A DNA stretch of 32,194 bases from Amycolatopsis circi (GTDB taxonomy: Bacteria; Actinomycetota; Actinomycetes; Mycobacteriales; Pseudonocardiaceae). The position numbers were made by a program, and so were the translations under genes. The notes below the pieces were generated by a model. It was not told the DNA's origin. It did no database searches and was given only the letters and a program-made list of their open reading frames with translations. The first letter of the stretch is position 1. Each line of letters opens with the position of its first letter. The DNA is taken from the NCBI RefSeq assembly GCF_003385235.1, contig NZ_PQIA01000111.1, forward strand, positions 1-32,194. Direction: 5' to 3'. Positions 14,381 to 21,415 of this stretch are shown piece after piece.

Positions 14381-15241
14381 ATGAACTTCGACTACCAGCG
14401 GGTGCCCGTCGCCGACGGCGTGTCGCTCAACGTGGCGGTCGCGGGCTCCGGCTCGCCGATCGTCCTGCTGCACGGCTTCCCGCAGACCCACCTGATGTGG
14501 CGGCACGTCGCCGCCGATCTCGCCGCCGACCACACTGTCCTGTGCCCGGACCTGCGCGGCTACGGCGACAGCGACAAGCCCGCCGACGACGGCCAGACCT
14601 ACTCGAAGCGCACCATGGCCGCCGATGTCGTCGCCCTCGCCCGCGCCTTCGGACACGAGCAGTTCGCACTCGCCGGACACGACCGCGGCGCGCTCGTCGC
14701 GATCCGCGCCGGCCTCGACCACCCGGACCACGTGTCCCACCTGGCGATCCTCGACGTGCTGCCGACGCTGGACATGTGGGACGTGCTGCACGGCGTCAGC
14801 GCGGCGGTCGCCTTCCACCTCTACCTCATGGCGCAGCCGCCCGGCCTTCCCGAGCAGCTGATCAGCGGCGCGCCGGACGCGTTCTTCAGCTACTTCCTCG
14901 ACCAGTGGGGCGCCAATCCGGAAGCCATCCCGGCCGACATCCGCGCCCGGTACCTCGAAGCGAGCCGGAACGCGGTGCCGTCGATCGTCGCCGACTACCG
15001 CGCGTCCGCGGGCATCGACGTCGAGCACGATCGCGCCGACCGGGAATCGGGCAATCAGCTCAAGATGCCGACCACCGTGCTGCAACAGGATTGGGGTGTC
15101 GCGCTGGGCTACGACGCGGTCTCGCTCTGGCGCGCGTGGGCACCGGACTGTGTGCACGAAACCGTACACAGTGGACATTTCATGGCCGAGACTTCCCCTG
15201 CCAGCGTTACGAAATCACTGCGGGACCTGCTCGCACGCTGA
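14381..15241 (+). CDS. Alpha/beta hydrolase of the haloacetate dehalogenase/epoxide hydrolase group
   Basis: A 286-residue alpha/beta hydrolase. The oxyanion motif is LLHGFPQTHLMW, the nucleophile elbow GHDRGA has Asp as nucleophile (not Ser), and the catalytic His is in VHSGHFMAE near the end. DLRGYGDSDKP and YSKRTMAAD are typical of fluoroacetate dehalogenase-like proteins and epoxide hydrolases. In true fluoroacetate dehalogenases the cap carries a His-Trp pair before FLAQP; here the sequence is FHLYLMAQPPGLPE, so the Trp that helps hold the halide is Leu. Defluorination is therefore doubtful and the substrate unknown. It is divergent from the BTAD regulator with a direct-repeat site between, so it is the likely regulated gene. 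Cytoplasmic. Confidence 0.87.
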   Translation: MNFDYQRVPVADGVSLNVAVAGSGSPIVLLHGFPQTHLMWRHVAADLAADHTVLCPDLRGYGDSDKPADDGQTYSKRTMAADVVALARAFGHEQFALAGHDRGALVAIRAGLDHPDHVSHLAILDVLPTLDMWDVLHGVSAAVAFHLYLMAQPPGLPEQLISGAPDAFFSYFLDQWGANPEAIPADIRARYLEASRNAVPSIVADYRASAGIDVEHDRADRESGNQLKMPTTVLQQDWGVALGYDAVSLWRAWAPDCVHETVHSGHFMAETSPASVTKSLRDLLAR

Positions 15242-15375
15242 CCCGCCGAAAGTCGTGCCCCGGACGAGTGGTCGCCAGTAATTCACCCACCGACCGCTCT
15301 CCGGGACACCTTCGCCGTGGCACGGTCTATGCCGCTCCCACCTGAGCGCATTTCCCGACCGATCTTGGAGGACCT

Positions 15376-16212
15376 GTGTTCCGCAAGCGGATCGTGGCCG
15401 CCGTCGCGACGGCAATCCTCGGCGCGGCAACCGCCGCCCAACCCGCCTCAGCAGCGGCGTCCGTGCCCACCTTCGACCACGTCGTGCTCGTGATGTTCGA
15501 GAACGAGTCGTCGACGTCGATCGACTCGACCACCGCGCCTTACTTCGCCTCGCTCGCCGCGCAAGGCGCGAACTTCACCGACTCCCACGCCCTCACCCAC
15601 CCGAGCCAGCCGAACTACGTCGCGCTGTTCTCGGGCGACACCCAGGGCGTCACCGACGACACCTGCCCGCAAAACCTCGGCGCGGTGGACAACCTCGGTT
15701 CGCAGCTCGCCGGCGCGGGCAAGACCTTCACCGGCTACTCGGAGTCGATGCCGTCGGACGGCTACACCGGCTGCTCGTCCGGCGAGTACCGGCGCAAGCA
15801 CAACAGCTGGGTCGACTTCTCGAACGTGCCCGCGTCGAGCAACCTGCGCTACTCCCAGTTCCCGTCGGACTACTCGCAGCTGCCCAGCGTCGCGTTCGTG
15901 ACCCCGAACATGTGCAACGACATGCACGACTGCTCGGTCGGCACCGGCGACACCTGGCTGAAGAACAACCTCGACGGCTACGCACAGTGGGCCAAGACGC
16001 ACAACAGCCTGCTGATCGTGACGTTCGACGAGGACGAAGGCACCTCGACGAACCAGATCTACACGAGCTTCACCGGCGCGCACGTGAAGCAAGGCGACTA
16101 CTCGGAAACGATCAACCACTACACCGTGCTGCGCACCATGGAGGCCGCCAACGGTCTCCCCGGCATCGCCAACGCGGCGAACGAAACGCCGATCACCGAC
16201 GCCTGGCAGTGA
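15376..16212 (+). CDS. Secreted phosphoesterase (acid phosphatase/phospholipase C-like, PF04185 type)
   Basis: A 278-residue exported enzyme. The signal peptide FRKRIVAAVATAILGAAT ends at an Ala-rich cleavage site near residue 27. The mature protein begins TFDHVVLVMFENES, the metal-binding start of the phosphoesterase family (Glu-Asn). It continues with SLAAQGANFTDSHALTHPSQPNY, the nucleophile and metal region, and later LLIVTFDEDEG with the conserved Asp/Glu metal ligands. Several Cys (DTCPQN, GCSSGE, NMCNDMHDC) probably form disulfides outside the cell. GTG 15376 is preceded by TTGGAGG with 4-5 bases spacing. Single gene with its own upstream space of 134 bp after the hydrolase. The substrate (phosphomonoester or phospholipid) cannot be told. 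Confidence 0.85.
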   Translation: MFRKRIVAAVATAILGAATAAQPASAAASVPTFDHVVLVMFENESSTSIDSTTAPYFASLAAQGANFTDSHALTHPSQPNYVALFSGDTQGVTDDTCPQNLGAVDNLGSQLAGAGKTFTGYSESMPSDGYTGCSSGEYRRKHNSWVDFSNVPASSNLRYSQFPSDYSQLPSVAFVTPNMCNDMHDCSVGTGDTWLKNNLDGYAQWAKTHNSLLIVTFDEDEGTSTNQIYTSFTGAHVKQGDYSETINHYTVLRTMEAANGLPGIANAANETPITDAWQ

Positions 16213-16280
16213 CGCCCGCCGGTCGCGGCCGCCTCGCCGGGGCCGCGGCCGGGGTGCGCCCGGCTGTGCCGAACTGGAAT

Positions 16281-16309
16281 GTCAGACTGATCCGACCAGC
16301 GGATCTGAC
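16281..16309. promoter_or_regulatory. Imperfect inverted repeat upstream of HTH/NBR1-Ig gene
   Basis: GTCAGA-ctg-ATCCG at 16281-16294 mirrors CGGATCTGAC at 16300-16309, with a 3-base bulge on the left. It lies 14 bases before the ATG at 16324 and could be an operator or a small 5' hairpin. Only the symmetry is seen. Confidence 0.3.
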
Positions 16310-16323
16310 AACCAGGGAGAGCG

Positions 16324-17151
16324 ATGGGCGACGGGCAATCTGCCGCCGAGGTGCTCTCCGCGGAACTGGCCACGCTGCGCGCGCGGGCCGGGAATCCGTC
16401 GTTCCGCAAGATGGCCGACCGCTCCGGCCAGATCTCGCACACCACACTGCACGAGGCGGTTCGCGGCACCCGGTTCCCGTCGTGGGACACCACGCGCGAG
16501 TTCGTCCGGGCGTGCGACGCCGACGAACAGCAGTGGCGGCGACGCTGGGAAGAACTGAAAGGCGTGCCGCCGGAACCCGAGGCCGCCGTCGCCGAACCGG
16601 CTGAAGTCGAGATCGTCAAAACGGCCGCGGAACCGGTGCTGATCACCTCGGACCCGGCCGCCTCGGAAAAACCCCGGCGTCGCCGCAAGTACGCGCTGGC
16701 CGCGGTCGCGTTCGTCGTCGTGCTGCTCGCCGCCGTCACCGCGATCGTGGTGCCGAAACTGAAGAGCGGCGGCCTGGTCGACGTCGGGGCGCGCGTCTCC
16801 GGCGACAACTCCAAGTTCGTCGGCGACGTGACCGTGCCCGACGGCACCGAAATCCACGTCGGCGAGACCGTCCAGAAGGTGTGGGAGCTGCAGAACACCG
16901 GCTCGGTGATCTGGCATCAGCGGTACCTGCAGCGAATGGACCTGCCGCCGAGCCCCGGCTCCTGCCGCACCCCGGACCGGGTGCTGATCGGCGACACCCC
17001 GCCCGGCGACCACGTGATGGTGAGCGTTCCGCTGACCGCTTCGCCCGCGCCGGGACGCTGCTGGATCGGCTGGAAGATGGTCGACGCGAACGGCGCGGAG
17101 TTCTTCACGACCCGCCGTCCGGTGTATGTCCTGGTGACGGTCGTCTCCTGA
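16324..17151 (+). CDS. Membrane-tethered HTH protein with extracytoplasmic NBR1-Ig-like domain
   Basis: A 275-residue protein of three parts. Residues 1-75 form an XRE-like helix-turn-helix (SFRKMADRSGQISHTTLHEAVRG, then WDTTREFVRAC). After an acidic/Pro linker and the basic stop EKPRRRRK, one membrane helix spans about 122-145. The remaining 125 residues lie outside the cell and match the NBR1-type Ig-like domain (VWELQNTGSVIWHQRYLQR...RCWIGWKMVDANG) with a Cys pair. This topology suggests a one-component sensor linking an outside ligand to a cytoplasmic HTH; equally, the HTH may act in protein contacts. ATG 16324 follows AGGGAGAG. It is convergent with the AraC gene, with a terminator between. 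Biological role not known to me. Confidence 0.85.
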   Translation: MGDGQSAAEVLSAELATLRARAGNPSFRKMADRSGQISHTTLHEAVRGTRFPSWDTTREFVRACDADEQQWRRRWEELKGVPPEPEAAVAEPAEVEIVKTAAEPVLITSDPAASEKPRRRRKYALAAVAFVVVLLAAVTAIVVPKLKSGGLVDVGARVSGDNSKFVGDVTVPDGTEIHVGETVQKVWELQNTGSVIWHQRYLQRMDLPPSPGSCRTPDRVLIGDTPPGDHVMVSVPLTASPAPGRCWIGWKMVDANGAEFFTTRRPVYVLVTVVS

Positions 17152-17232
17152 CGCGTGTCAGATTCTGTAAGACCTGGTCACCGGGGTACCGAACACCCCA
17201 GCCCGCTCGCAAGGATGAGTGCCGCTGGGGGT

Positions 17233-17271
17233 CGGTCCGTGGCAGCTCGCGAACAGCGCTGCCACGGACCG
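17233..17271. terminator. 14-bp stem terminator between convergent genes
   Basis: CGGTCCGTGGCAGC (17233-17246) pairs perfectly with GCTGCCACGGACCG (17258-17271) around an 11-base loop. It lies between the HTH/NBR1-Ig gene (+) and the AraC-type gene (-), 7 bp from the latter's stop, and can serve both. Confidence 0.8.
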
Positions 17272-17277
17272 CCGCAT

Positions 17278-18261
17278 TCAGGCCGGACGGCGGAACGTGG
17301 TCCGGTAGGCGCTCGGCGAGACCCCGAGCGCGGCCTGCAGGTGCTGGCGCAGCGACGCGGCCGTCCCGAATCCGCACGCCGCGGCGACCCGGTCGACCGG
17401 CAGCTCCGATTCCTCCAGCAACTGCCGCGCGCGCTCCACTCGCTGCTGGGTCAGCCACTGCAGCGCCGACATCCCGACCTCGTCCCGGAACCGCCGCGTG
17501 AACGTCCGCGTGCTCATCGACTCGCGCATCGCCAGGTCACGCAACGTGATCGGCCGGTCGAGGTGTTCCAAGGCCCACGCCCGCGCGGCCGAGGTGGACG
17601 ACGACCGCGGCTCCGGCACCGGACGGCGGATGAACTGGGCCTGACCGCCCTCGCGATGCGGCGAAACGACCGTGCCGCGAGCGACCTCGTTGGCGACCGC
17701 AGCACCGAAGTCGCGCCGGATCATGTGCAGGCAGAGGTCGATGCCGGACGCGACGCCCGCCGAAGTGAGCACGTTGCCGTCCTCGGTGTAGAGCACGTCC
17801 GGGTCGAGCTGCACGCGCGGGTATTCGAGCTGGAACTCGCATGCCGAACGCCAGTGCGTGGTCGCGCGGCGGCCGTCGAGCAGGCCCATCGCGGCGAGCA
17901 CGTACGCGCCGGTGCAGATCGAGGCGATCCGGCTGTCCGGGCGCACCAGGTTCATCGCGTGCTTGAGCTGCTCGGTCAACTGGTGTCCGGCGGGCTCGTA
18001 CTCGAGCGACGACGCGGGCACGATCACCGTGTCGGCCTCGGCCACCGCTTCCGGCCCCTGCTCGACCGGGATGGTGAAGTCCGAATCGGTGCGGATGTCG
18101 CCGGGCTCCGGCGTGCAGGTGACGACCTCGTACAACCGCTCGCCGTCCGCGGATTTGGCCTGGCCGAACAGCCGGTGGACGATGCCGAGTTCCATCACGA
18201 GCATGCCGTGCCGCACCAGCACCGCGACCTTGTGCCGCTCCGGATGACGAAAAACAGCCAT
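17278..18261 (-). CDS. DJ-1/PfpI-AraC family transcriptional regulator (FtrA-like)
   Basis: A 327-residue regulator. Residues of about 10-190 form a class I amidotransferase/DJ-1-like sensor domain with the nucleophile-elbow-like Cys in IASICTGAYVLAAMGLLDGR. Residues of about 225-327 carry two AraC helix-turn-helix motifs (ITLRDLAMRESMSTRTFTRRF and PVDRVAAACGFGTAASLRQHL), followed by GVSPSAYRTTFR. ATG 18261 is preferred to ATG 18288, because the latter lies inside a palindrome at 18281-18296 that looks like an operator. It is divergent from a flavodoxin-fold reductase and probably regulates it and itself. The inducer is unknown. Confidence 0.92.
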   Translation of the reverse strand: MAVFRHPERHKVAVLVRHGMLVMELGIVHRLFGQAKSADGERLYEVVTCTPEPGDIRTDSDFTIPVEQGPEAVAEADTVIVPASSLEYEPAGHQLTEQLKHAMNLVRPDSRIASICTGAYVLAAMGLLDGRRATTHWRSACEFQLEYPRVQLDPDVLYTEDGNVLTSAGVASGIDLCLHMIRRDFGAAVANEVARGTVVSPHREGGQAQFIRRPVPEPRSSSTSAARAWALEHLDRPITLRDLAMRESMSTRTFTRRFRDEVGMSALQWLTQQRVERARQLLEESELPVDRVAAACGFGTAASLRQHLQAALGVSPSAYRTTFRRPA

Positions 18262-18280
18262 GGCCCGATTCTTGCACAAG

Positions 18281-18296
18281 GTGGCCATCGGGCCAC
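18281..18296. promoter_or_regulatory. Palindrome in araC-type/reductase divergent promoter
   Basis: GTGGCC-ATCG-GGCCAC is a perfect 6-bp inverted repeat with a 4-base centre. It lies in the 70-bp region between the divergent regulator (18261) and reductase (18332) genes. TTTTGGCC just to the right repeats the half-site in part. Candidate operator. Confidence 0.4.
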
Positions 18297-18331
18297 TGTT
18301 TTGGCCGTTTCGCCGGTTGCACCCTGGCCTC

Positions 18332-19033
18332 ATGAACGTCTTGTGGATCTACGCCCACCCCGACCCCGCATCGCTCAACGGCGCGCTTCGCGACGAGGGC
18401 GTCGCCACCCTTCGCGATCTCGGCCACGACGTGCGCGAATCCGATCTGTACGCGATGCGCTGGAACCCGATCGTCGACGAGATCGCGACCGTGCCCGAGG
18501 ACGTCCGGATCGAGCACGAAAAACTCGACTGGGCGGACACGGTCGTCGTCCAATTCCCGCTCTGGTGGGCGGACACCCCAGCCATCCTGAAGGGCTGGTT
18601 CGACCGCGTTTTCGTGCAGGGATACGGCTATGACTACCGCGACGAAACCGGCCACACTCTGCGCTACGGCAACGGCGTGCTGGCCGGGAAACGCGCGATG
18701 GTCATCGTCACCGCCGGGGCGCACGAGGACAGTCTCGGCCCGCGCGGCGCGCACGGTTCGCTGGACGACCTGCTGTTCAACGTCCAGCACGCCACGCTCT
18801 TCTACACCGGCATGACGGTCCTGCCGCCGCTCAAGGTGACCGGCACGAACCGGATGACGCCGGAGAAGTTCGATTGCGTCGCCGAGCAGCTGCGCAAACG
18901 TTTGCACTCCCTGGAAACGACCGATCCGCTGCCCTACCGCACGCAGGACGGCGGCGACTACGACCGGCGGCTCGTCCTGCTTCCCGAGGTCGCCCCAGGT
19001 CAGACCGGGTACGGGGCGCACCTGACGGCTTGA
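18332..19033 (+). CDS. Flavodoxin-fold NAD(P)H:quinone oxidoreductase
   Basis: A 233-residue cytoplasmic flavoprotein of the NQO1/KefF/MdaB type. It begins NVLWIYAHPDPASLNGAL, where the phosphate-binding loop for FMN or FAD lies in the AHPDPASLN turn. It has the second family motif ADTVVVQFPLWWADTPAILKGW and the third, RAMVIVTAGAHEDSLGPRG. Such enzymes reduce quinones and related electrophiles by two electrons. ATG 18332 gives the family N terminus; an earlier in-frame ATG at 18260 would overlap the divergent regulator's start. Probably controlled by that DJ-1/AraC regulator. Ends 31 bp before the SRPBCC gene. Confidence 0.9.
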   Translation: MNVLWIYAHPDPASLNGALRDEGVATLRDLGHDVRESDLYAMRWNPIVDEIATVPEDVRIEHEKLDWADTVVVQFPLWWADTPAILKGWFDRVFVQGYGYDYRDETGHTLRYGNGVLAGKRAMVIVTAGAHEDSLGPRGAHGSLDDLLFNVQHATLFYTGMTVLPPLKVTGTNRMTPEKFDCVAEQLRKRLHSLETTDPLPYRTQDGGDYDRRLVLLPEVAPGQTGYGAHLTA

Positions 19034-19036
19034 CCC

Positions 19037-19060
19037 ATATATACCTCCGTGGTTATATAC
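19037..19060. promoter_or_regulatory. AT-rich inverted repeat upstream of SRPBCC gene
   Basis: ATATATACC-TCCGT-GGTTATATA lies just before the ATG at 19065. It is strikingly AT-rich for this DNA, and its half-sites ATATA(A)CC/GG(T)TATAT mirror each other with a one-base offset. ArsR-family repressors that sit beside AHSA1/SRPBCC genes bind sites of this look. It also overlaps the only place for a -10. Confidence 0.45.
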
Positions 19061-19064
19061 GGGC

Positions 19065-19943
19065 ATGGCGATCCTGCGAACCACTCCTGGCGGACGACCG
19101 AGCGTGAAACTCGAACGGACTCTGGCCCATCCGCCGGAGAAGGTGTGGCGCGCGGTCACCTCGCCCGAAGAGCTGGCGCACTGGTTCCCGGCGGCCGTCA
19201 CGTTGCCGGAGACCCCGGCGCCGGGCGGGAAGATCACGTTCACCTTCACTGAGACCGGGGACGTCAGCGAGGGCGAGATCCTCGGCTACCAGCCGCCGGA
19301 GGTCTTCGAGTTCACCTGGAACTGGGACCTGATCCGGATCGAGGTGTCGGCCGACGGCGCGGGCAGCAAGCTCGCCTTCACGCACGTCTTCAACCGCGGC
19401 GAGCCGGACATCGCGCTGCTCGGCGCGGGACGGCACGTCACCGGCTGGGTCGCCTGCCTGGATTCCCTCGAAGCCACGCTGGACGGCCGGACGCCGGAGA
19501 TGCCGACCGACTGGCACGCGCGGATGGTGCACTACATCGAGGAATTCGGCCTGGAGGACGGCGAAGTCCTGGACGGCGGGACGATCCGTTTCCGCCGCGA
19601 CCTGGTCTGGCCGCCTGCCGAGGACGTCTGGCAGCGGCTGCCCCAGCCGGAAGACGGGGCGGAGGTGCTGGAGTCGCGGTCGCCGGAGGTGCTGGCGTAC
19701 ACCTGGCTGCACGACGGGAAACCGGCCGGGCGGGTGCGGTGGGAAGTGACCGCGGACCCGCTGGACGGCGTGCGGGTGGAGCTGACCCAGACCGTTCCGG
19801 AGGAGCTAGCGGATCTGTTGCCAGACCTGCTGACGGCGCGGCATGAGCAGCTGAACGCGTTGTTCGCCGGGACGTTCGGGGTGGAAGTGGAGCCGTGGGG
19901 CGAGGAGCGGAGGGCTGAGGCGCGGGGGCGGTATGGGTCGTGA
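19065..19943 (+). CDS. SRPBCC (AHSA1-like) double-domain protein
   Basis: A 292-residue protein made of two SRPBCC (START/Bet v1-like) domains. The first runs over about residues 15-145 (VKLERTLAHPPEKVWRAVTSPEELAHWFPA...GWVACLDSLEATLDG). The second, more diverged, covers about 175-285 (TIRFRRDLVWPPAEDVWQRLPQP...DLLTARHEQLNALFAG). Each forms a hydrophobic ligand cavity. AHSA1-type proteins of bacteria are often cotranscribed with or controlled by ArsR-like repressors, but no arsR gene is in this window. ATG 19065 lies right after an AT-rich operator-like repeat. The stop codon (TCG TGA) is inside the left arm of a terminator palindrome that the IS701 element has split. Ligand unknown. Confidence 0.88.
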   Translation: MAILRTTPGGRPSVKLERTLAHPPEKVWRAVTSPEELAHWFPAAVTLPETPAPGGKITFTFTETGDVSEGEILGYQPPEVFEFTWNWDLIRIEVSADGAGSKLAFTHVFNRGEPDIALLGAGRHVTGWVACLDSLEATLDGRTPEMPTDWHARMVHYIEEFGLEDGEVLDGGTIRFRRDLVWPPAEDVWQRLPQPEDGAEVLESRSPEVLAYTWLHDGKPAGRVRWEVTADPLDGVRVELTQTVPEELADLLPDLLTARHEQLNALFAGTFGVEVEPWGEERRAEARGRYGS

Positions 19944-19962
19944 GTGTCTATGCCGGTTCTAA
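19938..19962 (+). repeat. Left half of terminator palindrome (repeat family copy 2), broken by IS
   Basis: TCGTGAGTG...CCGGTT-CT at 19938-19960 is the left arm and apex of the same palindrome family as 5609-5658. The right arm resumes at 21389-21409 beyond the IS. Rejoined, the arms pair at 17 of 21 positions. The CTAA at 19959-19962 is the left copy of the target duplication. Confidence 0.8.
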
Positions 19963-19984
19963 TACTCCAGCTGTAGTTCGTGAT
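19963..19984 (+). repeat. IS701 left inverted repeat
   Basis: A 22-base terminal repeat, exactly the reverse complement of 21365-21386. The next base inwards no longer matches. Confidence 0.95.
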
Positions 19985-20032
19985 CTTGCTGGAGGGGCCG
20001 GTGAGATGGGTGCGGCCACCGCGTGATCATGG

Positions 20033-21390
20033 GTGTTTGTGAGGACAACTCAAGATCATGTGGTGGCCGCGGCTGCCAGCGTAGACCCTGCGGGGTGGCA
20101 GTCGCTGCTGGGCGAGATGCTGCTGCGGATCGGGCATCGGTTCGTGCGGGTGGAGTCGCGTCGGCGGGCCGGGCGGTTCGTGCAGGGGCTGCTGGCCGGG
20201 CTGGCGCGGGTGAACTGCTGGACCGTCGCTGAGCAGGTCGGAGACCGGGCCCCGGACGGGATGCAGAACCTGCTCTCGCGCGCGACATGGGACGCAGACG
20301 GGGTCCGCGACGACCTGCGCGAGGTCGTGGTCGAGCAGCTGGGTGTCGAGGATGCGATGCTGGTCATCGACGAGACCGGTGACCTGAAGAAGGGCGTCGA
20401 GTCGGTCGGGGTGCAGCGGCAATACACCGGCACGGCGGGACGGATCGAGAACTCGCAGATGTCGGTGTTCCTGGTGTATTCCACCCCGGCCGGGCACACG
20501 TTCATCGACCGCGAGCTCTACCTGCCCGAAAGCTGGGCAGAGGACCAGGCACGGCGGGACCGGGCCGGAGTGCCCGCGCAGACCCTGTTCACCACGAAAT
20601 CCCGGCTGGCCTTGGCGATGATCGCTCGTGCGCTGGAGGCGGGAGTCCGGGTGGGGTGGGTGACCGGGGACGAGGCCTACGGCAAAGACGCCGCCGGCCT
20701 GCGCGATCCGCTCGAGGCCCGCGAACAGGCCTATGTGCTGGCCGTGGCCTGCGACCACCGCGTTCCCGGGCCGGGCGAGGAGAGCGTGCGGGCCGATGAG
20801 CGCGCCGCCGCGCTGCCGAAGCGGGCCTGGCAGAAGCTCTCCGCCGGGGCCGGCGCGAAAGGCCGCCGTTACTACCTGTGGGCCCGGCTGCGGCTGCATC
20901 CGGCAGGCAAGACCGGATACCACTGGATCTTGATGCGCCGTAACCGGCGGACCGGGGAAACGGCGTTCTACCGCTGCTACAGCCCCGCCGGGTCGCGCTG
21001 GCCGACCTCGCGCGCGTCGCCGGGCGGCGCTGGACGATCGAGGAGGCCTTCCAGACCAGCAAAGAACTCACCGGCCTCGACGAGCACCAGGTCCGCACCT
21101 GGACCTCCTGGTACCGCTGGACCACCCTGGTCATGTTCGCGCACGCCTTCCTCGCCATCGCCACGGCTCAGGCTCGCAGCACACCGTCGGCCGAGGGCCT
21201 GATCCCGTTGACACGCAACGAGATCAGACACCTCTACGCCCAGCTCATCCTGCAACCAGCACGCAAGATCATCGACATCCTGGCCTGGTCCGCCTGGCGC
21301 CGACGACACCAACACCAAGCCCGCCAAAGCCACTACCAGCGACGACACCAGCAACCAACGCCCAATCACGAACTACAGCTGGAGTACTAA
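20033..21390 (+). pseudogene. IS701-family DDE transposase, frameshifted
   Basis: The first frame runs from GTG 20033 and carries the first catalytic Asp in MLVIDETGDLKKG and the second in WVTGDEAYGKD. At the GGG of 20990-20992 the frame breaks: adding one G restores GVALADLARVAGRRWTIEEA, with the third catalytic Glu, and the C terminus through WYRWTTLVMFAHAF to HELQLEY. Without repair the first frame ends at 21202, lacks the Glu and is Arg/Pro/Ser-rich beyond the break. The intact protein would have about 452 residues, normal for IS701. The restored frame ends TAC TAA, where the stop TAA (21388-21390) belongs to the target duplication, not to the IS. A true one-base loss is more likely than programmed shifting, as no slippery heptamer is seen. 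Confidence 0.88.
21365..21386 (-). repeat. IS701 right inverted repeat
   Basis: A 22-base terminal repeat matching the left end perfectly. It also encodes the last residues of the transposase (ELQLEY with the final base of Tyr from the target). Confidence 0.95.
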
Positions 21391-21409
21391 CCGGGATTAG
21401 CACTCACGA
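21387..21409 (+). repeat. Target duplication and right half of terminator palindrome (copy 2)
   Basis: CTAA (21387-21390) is the right target duplication. AACCGGGATTAGCACTCACGA (21389-21409) is the right arm. It differs by one base from the corresponding arm of copy 1 at 5609-5658, whereas the left arm at 19938 has drifted more. Confidence 0.8.
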
Positions 21410-21415
21410 GCCCCC

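Larger units (their letters stand above)
19963..21386 (+). mobile_element. IS701-family insertion sequence (1,424 bp)
   Basis: The element is bounded by perfect 22-bp inverted repeats (19963-19984 and 21365-21386, beginning TACTCCAGCTGTAG). It is flanked by a 4-bp target duplication CTAA (19959-19962 and 21387-21390). The YTAR-type target, the length and the DDE transposase identify IS701. It has landed in the apex of the palindromic terminator downstream of the SRPBCC gene, between two convergent genes, so no gene is interrupted. The transposase is frameshifted, so this copy is probably not autonomous. Confidence 0.93.

Noticed and set aside
12490..15345. A 951-codon plus-strand frame crossing the BTAD gene and the hydrolase
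   Set aside because: It runs antisense to one real gene and out of frame over another; a GC-codon artefact.
17155..18633. A 492-codon frame over the AraC-type gene and terminator
   Set aside because: It crosses a terminator hairpin and two divergent genes; translation lacks any motif.
20981..21003. Programmed frameshifting in the IS701 transposase
   Set aside because: The shift needed is -1, but no X-XXY-YYZ slippery heptamer or downstream pseudoknot is evident; single-base loss in a G run is simpler.
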